DNA of 64,000 bases, taken from NCBI GenBank assembly GCA_025526915.1, contig JAHLKH010000047.1, positions 62,001 through 126,000 on the forward strand, read 5' to 3'. Source of the DNA: Entophlyctis helioformis. Taxonomy: Eukaryota > Chytridiomycota > Chytridiomycetes > Chytridiales > Chytriomycetaceae. Positions 33,472-42,001 of this stretch are shown one piece after another. The notes beneath the pieces are model-generated. The model was not told the DNA's origin and did no database searches. It worked only from the letters and a program-made list of their open reading frames with translations. Position 1 is the first letter of the stretch. The number at the start of each line of letters is the position of its first letter. Position numbers and translations under genes: made by a program.

Positions 33472-35796
33472 ATGTTTGCATCTCGACGACCAATGGCTCC
33501 AATCCTGCTGTCAATAAAGCGCCATGTGCGCTGCACGATCACTCCTCTGCTGATGTGTGGCGTCACACAGACGAGCTCCAGCACAGATGAGACGTCCATT
33601 GATGGCCTGCGAATGGCAATGCCACAACCCGTCGACTCGGCCGCTCGACAGACAGACACAGGCAGAGCTTTGATGCTCAAAGTGCGTCGCGGACTGGTGA
33701 AGCATGCAGAGCACGGCTGTAGAAGAGTGCTGGATGCAGTTCGCCGTACAGCTCGCCTGTTGCTGAGAGCGCATGGGGCGTCTCTGGAGTGCCGAGAGAC
33801 TGCGCCATCCAGCCACGTGTCTCCCCACGCGAACTGCTTCCAGCATTGTTGTGTTGAATCGCGGCCCACCCAATCTGTCCAAACAATCACATACTCGTAG
33901 GTTGCATGCTCGCAGATGCGCGTCGTCCACTGGCCGTCCATGATGGCTGCTGACTCTTGGGCCATGGCGTGATACGCTGGCCAACAGAAATGGCGTTGGG
34001 GCGAGAGTACCATTCAGAAGTGTCGCTGGCGCCTCGCGCAAGTTTTCACGTCGCTCTGACGGCAATGCCAGCTTCGCCTCTGTCGACGCATCCAGGTACG
34101 CTCGGCATTGCATGCTATGCCACTCTCCCACCGCACTCATGCGCCGCCCTGCTGCTTTGTGACTCTGCAGCAACTTTTCATACATCCGCGAGCTGGGCAA
34201 CGCAGGGCCGCTGCGCAACAAGGTGTTTGACATCACCAACCACGGCATGTTCAACTTGGGCATCATGGCTTGCGTTACGGTCAACTCTATCATTATCGGG
34301 CTGGAGGCGACCGAGCCTCTCCACAAACGCTATGGTAGAACCAACATCGCCCAGCACTGCCGGTCTGCGTGTCTGACACACGCTCCGCCAACAGGCTACT
34401 TTTTCTTCATCGCCGACGCCATGTTTCTAGGCGTGTTCATTGCCGAGATGGCCATCAAGCTGTTTGCACTTCGGTTCGCATACTTTCGCTCAGGCTGGAA
34501 CATTTTCGGTGCGTGCAGCCTCGACCGACGCTGCGCATGTGCTCACGCCCGCCATACTAACAGGCGGACAGACTTTATCATCATCTCGGTCAGCGTGCTG
34601 CTGTGGATCCTGCCAGAAGTGCTGACAAGCGCGGTGCTCATGATCGATGCGCGCGTGCTGCGTCTGATACGAATGTTCCGCGCTGTGCGTGCGATCCGGT
34701 CGCTGCGTGCGTTGCGCGGCATCACGTTCCTGCGCTCGCTCCAAGTGATCCTGGCGACGTTGTTCCAGAGCCTGCCGGCCATGAGCAGCATTGCCATTGT
34801 GGCACTCCTTGTCGGATGTATGTTTGTGTGTTGATGTGTGTGTGTTTGTGCCGCGCAGATGTGGGCTGGCTGACACTACGCTGCGCGTGACAGACATCTT
34901 TGCTGTGGCTGGCACGCTCATGTACGGCATGCTGGATTCGCGGTTCAACGGTCTCGGCACGACCTCGTTCAGACTGCTGCAGGTCATGACGCTGGCCAGA
35001 TGGAGCGAGCTGTACACGGACAACAAGGACGAGTCGCCGACCATGTGGTACTTTCTCGTCATCTTTATCATCCTCCAAACCTTTGTCTTTCTAAAGCACG
35101 TTCCGCGTGTCCATGTTGTGCGTTCGGCGCGCCGTAACTGACTGCTGGCTGCTGGCTGGTCGCCTACAGTCTGCTCGTGGCTGTCATTGTCAACAACCTG
35201 CAGTCGTCGCGCGAGCATATTGAGATCAAGAACAGACGCCGCAAGAAGAAGGTGCGTGTCTGTGTGTGTGTCTGTGTGCGCAAGCACTCAATCTTGCCAC
35301 GCCACGACTGACAATGTGGTCATAACAGCACCAGGCAGTAGGCAATATGATGGCTTCCGTCGACGATCTCAACGACTCCAAGATTGGCGGCAGCGAGCCA
35401 AACCTCACGAGCCAGGCCAACAAGCAAAAGATTGACAATCTCGTCACGGAAGAGTTTGGACTCGACAACTACTACTCACCGCTGCTGCCATGGAGGTACG
35501 CGCGCGTGCCGTTGGGCAATCATGCGACTGCCGCTGGCTCGCTGCCCAGATGGGGGTGTTTGGCGTGTGCTGACACGGGAGACATGCGATGCAGGACAAA
35601 GGAGCTGCTGTCGTCGTTCTTTATGCACATTGCTGCCCTCGAGCACAACATGAGCCTGTATGACCGGCAGCAGAAAGTGCTTGAGGATCTGGGTGAGTGT
35701 CGAGGATTGGCGTCTTGCTGATTGTGCGCTCGCATGTGTCTGTCTGCTGACGTGTGCACGACAGTCAATCTGGCCAAGAGCAAAGATGGGCTTTGA
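33472..35796 (+). CDS. Single-domain voltage-gated cation channel, CatSper-like
   Basis: A six-transmembrane ion channel of the Nav/Cav/CatSper superfamily, expected in the plasma or flagellar membrane. Ten exons with consistent phases (33472-33896, 33988-34095, 34171-34334, 34395-34508, 34572-34817, 34894-35095, 35170-35251, 35329-35495, 35595-35692, 35765-35796) give 545 residues. S1 is IMACVTVNSIIIGLEA, S2 FFFIADAMFLGVFIAEM, S3 FIIISVSVLLWIL, and S4 is RVLRLIRMFRAVRAIRSLR with regularly spaced Arg. The pore helix and filter read QVMTLARWSELYTD and S6 is LLVAVIVNNLQ. The filter lacks the acidic residue usual at the T-x-[DE]-x-W position. Intron 6 is GC...AG. The C-terminus holds a helix (KELLSSFFMHIAALEHNM) that may be a coiled coil. 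The exact subfamily is inferred. Confidence 0.82.
35096..35169 (+). other. GC...AG intron in the channel gene
   Basis: The exon ends CTAAA, the intron begins GCACGT, contains CTGAC and ends CTACAG. The join makes FVFLN|LLVAVIV, the conserved S6 start. Confidence 0.75.
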
Positions 35797-35900
35797 CAAT
35801 AGAACCACTTCATTCAACCGTGGCCAAACAATGTGCACCGAGCACTCTTTCAAAAGAAGCCACAAGAACGGGGATGAAGAGAGAGAGCGAGCGAGCGAAA

Positions 35901-37533
35901 CTACTTCTTCTCCTTCTTCTCCTTCTTCTCCTTCTTGTCCTTCTTCTCCTTCTTGTCCTTCTTCTCGCTCTTGTCCTTCTTTGACTTTTTGGAGGGGGTC
36001 TCGTCGACATCCATCTCGTCGGCGTCGGCCTCTCGTCTCTTCTTGGAGGGCGTGGACGCAGCAGCAGCGGCAGCCTCTGTGGTTTGCAATTGCGCGTGTC
36101 AGTTGCCAGATATGCAAACAGCAGTAGTCAGCCACCAAACGCACCGTCGTCCTCCTCGTCCTCCTCGTCAATGTCCATGTCAATGCCGGCAGCCTTGAGA
36201 GCCTCGGCCATGACCTCGGCGTTCTTGCGGGGGGTCACGCCCTCCTCGTAGAAGCGCAGACGCTCCTCAATCTGCTCACGCAGCATCTCACCAAACTTGT
36301 TGGTGGGGTTGTCGAGGAAGCAGTCGATGCGCGAGGCGATCGAGACCTTGTTGGCAAGCACACGCGAAATGCGGCCCTTGTTCTTCTGGGCAGCGCGGCC
36401 AATAAAGGTCGAGTGGTAAATGAGACCGTACTTTGGCGTGTTGCCACGGGTCTTGAGGGCACGGAAAAGCGCCTTTTCGGCACCGAGGATCTGGACGGTC
36501 GAGGCGGGGTACTTGGCCAGGTTGGTGAGCGAGCCGGCATGGGCGATCAGACGAGCACCGACAACCTCGCCAATGAGCGCAGACAGGTTGGGTGCGACAG
36601 CGTGCATCTTGTTGACCAGGTAGCCGTAGAGGCTCTTGCGGTACTCGGTGAGCGAGATGACACGGTCGGCGAAGCTCTCGATGTTTGCCATGTCAAATTC
36701 GGAAATGTCGGTACCCATGGACGCGCGGGCAGCGTCGAGGATCATCTTGGCCTTGATGGGGTCGCCAGCAATCGCCTCGAGCTCATCCAGCTGCTCCTCC
36801 TTGAGATCGCTCTTGTTCTTGATGTACTTGGCAAGCTTGGCGTAGAGGTAGTTGTCTGCGACAATCTTGACAAGCTCGGGGAAGTGCCATCCGTACCATT
36901 CTCTGCAGCCATGGTCAGCACACGAGCCGTCGGGCAAAGATGGCCAGACTGCGCAGTTTTACCTGACACGCATGGAGAATGTGTTGACGTCCTTGTCGAG
37001 CTGGTCCAGGAGGTTGATGGACTGGGTGATCATGTTGTCGACACGGTTGACGTTGAACTTGACCTTGGAGCGCGAGTAGGCGTGTCCAAGACCGAGCTGA
37101 GCACGGTCGAGATCGCGATCCTTGAGCTGGGCAAGGAGGCGATCGGCGTGCAGACGCACACCGCGGATGAGCTCGCGGACGGTGTCGTCGATGATGCAGT
37201 CGAACGAGAGGGGGCCTTGATGGAGCCACCGAGGTTGCTCTCGCCAACGCCGAGCTGGACCTTTGACTTTTTGGACGCCTTGGGCAGGTTCATCTCAAGG
37301 AAGGCCTTGAGGTGGTCGTTGAGGACACCCTCGGACACGTCCATGGCGTTCTCGAGGGCATGGGCGGCGGACCGGAAGGGAGCAAAGGACTTGAGGCGGA
37401 TGATGGACTGGAAGCGGGACAGCTCGACAATGGCCTTCTGGACGTCCTCGAGCTCGATGCCGATTTCCTCGGACTCGATGCGCTCAAAGAGAGCGTAGCC
37501 AGCGGCCAGTTCGACAAGGATAAAGAGTTGCGA
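35901..37533 (-). CDS. NOP56: NOP56 box C/D snoRNP core protein (first exon unresolved)
   Basis: A scaffold of box C/D snoRNPs that guides 2'-O-methylation of rRNA in the nucleolus. Placed exons are 37533-36963, 36902-36145 and 36076-35901. Exon 2 begins [21 protein letters not shown], the conserved N-terminal domain. The coiled coil and Nop domain follow ([83 protein letters not shown]). The tail is the typical Lys/Glu-rich KKDKKEKK. The start codon must lie in a short upstream exon that I could not fix (candidates in 37560-37700). One C is missing from the C5 run at 37210-37214: adding it turns KAPSRS into [17 protein letters not shown], the family sequence. In a gene this conserved, that break is almost certainly not biological. 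Confidence 0.92.
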
Positions 37534-38119
37534 CTGCAGGCCGGCCGGCAGGTTGTGGACGGAGAGGATCGATCGCCAAAGGGCCGATCGCAGAACGGAC
37601 AGCCCCCAGACGCAGCACCAAGAAAGAAAGCCCCCAGACCCACATAGGCACGACAGCGTCAGCGATGTGCATCATCCGCCCGCCAAAAAGGATGCCGTTG
37701 CAGAGCAACGTTGGAACATCCACGCCGAGCGCATGCACGATGCAGCAGCGGCAAAAAGGTGTGCAGTTGCGTGCAGCCGATGGTTGTGCAGTTGAGATGC
37801 GAGCGGTGCAGGCATGCCAGGCAGGCAAGTATGCCGGTTCCCGCCAGCCCAGCGACGGCAGCAGCAGCAGCGAGTGGGCGGCAGCGAGTGGGCAGCAGCG
37901 CAGCCAAAAAAGAACGAAGCGTCAGTTGGCCCGTCGGCCCGTCAGCCAGCACCATTCCGTGCGTCGACAGCAGACGCAGCAGGCAGCACGCAGATGTGGC
38001 CAGTGCACCTGCAACGCTGTGGCAGGCAGCCTCCTGCACTACACACGCACTACGCCACACCACACGCACGAACAAACACACGCACCATGGCGGTCTGGCT
38101 GGTCTGGCCGTGCTGTGGA
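37534..38119. other. 586 bp without a firm gene model
   Basis: It should contain the NOP56 first exon and promoter on the minus strand, plus any 5' part of the zinc-ribbon fragment on the plus strand. AGC-rich stretches occur near 37856-37880. Confidence 0.35.
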
Positions 38120-38523
38120 TTCTGTCAAGGAAAGAAAAAAGAAAAAATCTCGAAATCCGCTGGGTTTGGCGAAATACGGCACCATTGGCAGCCACCGGCA
38201 GCCGCTGGACACACCGCATCTCGTGCGTGTCAAGGCCACTCTGGCAGCCCGCAAGAGGACAGTGTTCCTCTCTGGATATGCCTATGTGCGTCTGATGCCA
38301 TGCTGTCCATCCATCCATCCATCCATCTGTGCACCAACTGGCACGATCGCGCGCACACACACACACAGATCTACCGCTGCAACGAGAACCTGACCAGCCA
38401 GATGTGCCCGCAGTGCAAGCAGCGGATCCCAGACAAGAACCGCACCACCTGCGACGCTACGAGTGCACAGACTGCTCCCAAGCTTTCTTGGCCTTTTGCC
38501 AACTTCCCCATCACGACGAATGA
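38120..38523 (+). CDS. Zinc-ribbon protein fragment, possibly from a TnpB/Fanzor-like protein
   Basis: The frame before 38281 ends TVFLSGYAY, then a GTGCGT...ACACAG intron (38282-38368) joins it in phase to IYRCNENLTSQMCPQCKQR. Adding one base near 38453 continues TTCRRYECTDCSQAF to a stop at 38521-38523. The four-Cys pattern (TSQMCPQC ... YECTDC) resembles the C-terminal zinc ribbon of OrfB/TnpB/Fanzor-type proteins. The RDxNAA motif that normally follows is absent, and I found no RuvC-like motifs upstream. The stop overlaps the chorismate mutase start. It could be a transposon remnant or part of an unrelated short gene; no function is claimed. Confidence 0.35.
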
Positions 38524-39879
38524 ACTTTGAGGCGATCGACTTGAACAGGCTGCGCCAGGAGCTCGTGCGTCTGGAGGACACCATCATCTTTGGTGCGTGG
38601 CCTCGCTCTGGTGCACACCGACTCGCACACCGACTCGACCGACTGACATGCCCTCGGCCGCACCTGCCGCAGCCCTCATCGAGCGGGCCCAGTTTGCACG
38701 CAACAGCGATATCTACGTGGCCTCGGACAAGCTGCCGTTCGAGAACTACTGCGGCTCGTTCTCGACTACTTTCTGCACGAGGTCGAGTGTGCCCACGGTG
38801 CGTGCCTGCGTCGCCCCCATCTGCCGTCATGGTGTCTGCCCTCTGCGTCTCTGCCCTCTGCGTCTCTGCCCGCCCACGGCGTGCTGGCTGCAGCGCCGTC
38901 GTGTGCCAGAGCCAGCGCCAGCGCCAGCATTTGCTGTGGCGGTGGCAGGCGCTGCTGCGCTCGAGCCTGCAACTGACTCGCCTCGACTGCTGCCGTCTCC
39001 TGCCGTCTCGCCCTGCACTCTCGGCGCATGCATACATCTGGCCCTTGGGCATCCGGCAGCCAAGGTTCGCCGCTACACCAGGTGTGTGCTTGCCGCTCGT
39101 TCACATGCAAATGCTGCCAACCGGCCCTGACCGCCATCACTGCCCACCGCCATGTGTGTGTGCGCACACAGCCCAGACGAGTATCCCTTTACTGCGCCGC
39201 TTCCGGCACCGATCCTGCCACCCATGGATTTCCCCAAGATCCTCATGCCCAACGACATCAACCTCAACGAGCAGCTCAAGGCCATCTACATCAACGACAT
39301 TGTGCCCATGATCTGCCGTGATGGCGACGACGGCAACTACGGCTCGTCGGCAACAAAGGACGTCGAGGCTCTCCAGATCCTGTCTCGCCGCATCCACATT
39401 GGCAAGCATCTCCCTCATGGCGCATTGCCTGCCAGTCGATCGGCTGATGGCTAACGCCTGTCCTCTTGGCAAGCACAGGCAAGTTTGTCGCAGAAGCCAA
39501 GTTCAACGATCCCAAGGAACACGACGAGTACGTGCGTCTGATCAAGGCCAAGGATCGCGACGGCATCATGGCGCTGCTGACCAACAAGGCCGTCGAAGAC
39601 AAGCTGCTCCGCCGTCTCAAGCGCAAGGCGCTTGTCTACGGTCAGGAGATTGAAGACGAAGAGCCGAGCACAACGATCAACGGCAAGCCCGCCAACGGAC
39701 ACGCTGCTGCTGACAACCATGCCGTTGCATTGAATCCGCCGCATCTGCGCATCCCGCTTGACGTCGTGTCCAATATGTACGAGCGCTTTGTCATTCCGCT
39801 CACCAAGGAGGTCGAGGTCGAGTACTTGCTGCGCCGTCTGGACGTGCCTGACTTCAAGCCCCTCGCTTCGTTCAAGTGA
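38520..39879 (+). CDS. ARO7: Chorismate mutase (AroQ, fungal allosteric type)
   Basis: It converts chorismate to prephenate, the first committed step to Phe and Tyr. Exons are 38520-38592, 38673-38797, 39060-39081, 39172-39401 and 39479-39879 (283 residues against about 256 in yeast). Conserved blocks are LRQELVRLEDTIIFALIERAQ, KVRRYTSPDEYPF, YGSSATKDVEALQILSRRIH, GKFVAEAKF and ITKEVEVEYLLRRLD-type residues at the C-terminus. One C is missing at about 38760: adding it turns GSFSTTFC into GSFLDYFLHEVECAH. Intron 4 is GC...AG. The loop after KRKALVYGQEIEDEE is longer than in yeast and Ala/Asn-rich. AATAAA at 39905 follows the stop. Confidence 0.93.
39402..39478 (+). other. GC...AG intron in the chorismate mutase gene
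   Basis: CACATTG is followed by GCAAGC, and GCACAG precedes GCAAGTTT. Splicing gives IHIG|KFVAEAKF; no GT donor preserves this conserved block. Confidence 0.8.
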
Positions 39880-39904
39880 TCCACGTCCAGCAACCAGCCG
39901 TCTG

Positions 39905-39910
39905 AATAAA
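39905..39910 (+). terminator. AATAAA polyadenylation signal after chorismate mutase
   Basis: A canonical AATAAA starts 26 bp past the stop. Confidence 0.5.
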
Positions 39911-39960
39911 GTGTGTGTCCGTGTGTGCGTCTGCCAGTTGAGTCTTGCTGTTGAAGCCAT

Positions 39961-40400
39961 GCTGCGTCTGCGATGGATCATGCTTGGATACCAGTGCATC
40001 TGGACGACCAAGCCGTGCGTCCTTGGACCGCCGACCGCCCTTTCCATCCCTCACTGCATCCATGGCACATGCCATGGTGGCCATTCTCGCACTGCTCACT
40101 GGATGCACAGCCGGCCGATGGCGACCAGAAGCAGGCATCGCCCGCCTGTGCCATCCTGGCGACTCTCTCATGGCGCACCAGAACCGCAGCGAGATTGGCA
40201 TGGACAGCCCGCTCGTCAGTGTCTCTGTGGGGCTGGACGCCGACCTGCTGTTTGGATGCGAGACTTGCGACGAGATGCCTGTGGGACTGCTGCTGCAGAG
40301 CGGCAATGTACTGATGATGGCTGGGTCTGCATGACGGACATTCCACGGCGTGCTGCTTGTGGTGGATGGCACCCTGTCAACGCTTCTCATTGTGTTCAGT
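39961..40400 (+). pseudogene. ALKBH1-like 2-oxoglutarate/Fe(II) dioxygenase pseudogene
   Basis: Fragments of an AlkB-family demethylase are spread over two frames. LRWIMLGYQCIWTTK lies at 39963-40010. After a frameshift come FPSLTASMAHAMVAI, PEAGIARLCHPGDSLMAH and SPLVSVSVGLDADLLFG, then LLLQSGNVLMMAGSA. A TGA at 40332-40334 then interrupts it before RTFHGVLLVVDGTL. The iron-binding H-x-D is H-Q-N. The N-terminal half is absent. The combination of truncation, frameshift, stop and lost ligand marks a true pseudogene, unlike the single-base breaks elsewhere. It lies beside the transposon-damaged segment. Confidence 0.65.
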
Positions 40401-40977
40401 GGCCCAGCTCACGCGGCTGAGATCTGTGGCTTCGCGTTGTGGCTCTTGTGTGCGTTTTGCATTGAAAGCAGAGACCATCCGAGCTGGAATCATTGACAAT
40501 AGCAAAGTGCCGTTGTCCTGCAAACAGGTGAGTGGCTCCAGGTGTGTCGCGTTTGGCTGGTGCTGTGTGAGGCGGCTGCCGCATGCTCCAACTGTAGACT
40601 GGTCTGCCTGTTTGATGCTGTTGGGGTCACTGCGCTCTCTGCCAATGCGACGCATTCCATGCCATGCTGTGTGGGCCATGGTTCTGTTTCGCGTGAGCCA
40701 TGTTTGCTGCTCAACCACATGGCATGGCATGGAAACCGCGTGTATCAGCAGCGGCTGTGCCAGTCAGCTGCTGCAGAGCATCCACTCGACATTATGGCAT
40801 GCCAGCAGTATGCAAAACGCAACGTCTGTCTCGCCGTTTGGACAGCACTGCCTCACTTGATTCATTATCTGCTCTGCTGCACCTGCTGACGTCTTGCATT
40901 GTCCTTATGAAATCGCGCGACTGCTGGTTCCTGACAAACCGACCAAGACTACTCATCAAGCTCACTGAACCGCCAGC
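40401..40977. other. 577 bp without a supportable gene
   Basis: Several short open frames and GTGAGT/TGACAG-like sites occur, but nothing has recognisable homology. It could be more pseudogene or the promoter of the LRR gene. Confidence 0.4.
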
Positions 40978-41690
40978 ATGAGTCTCATATCTGACTGCAT
41001 CAATCTCGCAGCTGCCTTTCCAGGACTCTTCTCAGGCGCGATCTTTGGCACTTGCTGTGTAGCATATCAAGAGCGTACAGTATACTGCACCAACAACCGT
41101 GTCACGCAGCTGTAAGCCATCAATGACTCTCTTCTATAGTTGATAGGATGAGTGAAACTCACAGCACACCCATCTTGCGCACTCCAGAAACCTTCCAAAC
41201 ATAGCCTATTCTAGTCCATTGCCTAACTTGAGCAGATTAACTGCACTCATGTCCCTGTAAGTATGCCCCACTTCTGTGATGAACTTTTGGTATTCAGACA
41301 CGAGCCTGACCTGCAATGGATGCTTCTTTAATGTGCAGCAATCTGCAAAACTGCGCAATTAAGGGACCTATCCCAATGTGGCTGGGAAGTATGGAGAACC
41401 TGGTCTACATGTATGTGTTGGCTCTACTTGATGCATGATGCGCTCAATCCAACCATGCTAATCACATGTTGCTGACAGCAACTTGGCCAACAACCAGTTG
41501 TCTGGTCCAATCCTGTCGAATCTTGGCAACTTGACTGACCTTGCATTTCTGTAAGTCTTGCACTGACGTTTGTATACTTCTGATTCATTGCCGGATACTC
41601 ACAACCGTCGTGTACAAGGAACCTGGCCAACAACCAGCTGTCTGGGCCAATCCCAGATAGTATTGGCAGCCTTGTTAACCTGCAGACACT
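40978..41690 (+). pseudogene. Leucine-rich-repeat protein gene truncated by a retrotransposon
   Basis: A plant-receptor-like LRR protein. Exon 1 (40978-41111) encodes a Cys-capped N-terminal region (DCINLAAAFPGLFSG, CCVAYQ, NNRVTQL). Exon 2 is 41215-41256. Exons 3-5 (41339-41410, 41479-41550, 41619-41690) are each exactly 72 bp and in phase 2, one 24-residue LRR each: NLQNCAIKGPIPMWLGSMENL and then NLANNQLSGPI repeats. The reading stops at 41690, where the LTR begins one base later. Remaining repeats and any membrane segment are lost. The base composition is lower in GC than its neighbours. No obvious signal peptide precedes the Cys cap, so an upstream exon may exist. Confidence 0.7.
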
Positions 41691-41691
41691 G

Positions 41692-41948
41692 TGTAGCACT
41701 GGGCCTCCAGGCAGACTTGCCGGCTGGTTGCAGGGGCAGTGAGTATGCACGCGAGGAAGGGCGGGCAGACGACTTCATTGAGACATAAGCACGGACCTGG
41801 TTGCAGGGGCAGTGAGTATGCACGCGAGGAAGGGCGGGCAGACGACTGCAAGAACGGGGGCAACCAGAGCGGGGGACGCGGCCGGGCGATGTCTGTCCGG
41901 TCACGTGGGTCACGTGGATCACGTGACCGCGACCGAGCATCCGTTACA
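41692..41948 (-). repeat. 3' LTR, with a 73-bp internal tandem duplication
   Basis: It is the 3' LTR in element orientation. A segment starting CTGGTTGCAGGGGCAGTGAG is present twice with a 73-bp period (41724 and 41797), which accounts for its greater length than the other LTR. Confidence 0.88.
41902..41925. promoter_or_regulatory. Triple CACGTG array in the 3' LTR
   Basis: CACGTG occurs at 41902, 41911 and 41920, a strict 9-bp period. CACGTG is the core site of bHLH factors such as Cbf1/Pho4 in fungi; binding here is inferred. Confidence 0.5.
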
Positions 41949-41956
41949 CTCCCCCC
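41949..41956 (-). other. Polypurine tract (plus-strand primer)
   Basis: On the minus strand GGGGGGAG lies immediately before the TGTAACGG start of the 3' LTR, the expected position for the plus-strand DNA primer. Confidence 0.7.
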
Positions 41957-42001
41957 AGCGTAGACAGCCACTCATAAGAAAGAAGAGTGGATGAACAGCG
42001 A

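Noticed and set aside
37210..37214. Programmed ribosomal frameshifting in NOP56 and other genes
   Set aside because: No slippery heptamer or stop arrangement is shared, and unrelated housekeeping genes are affected alike.
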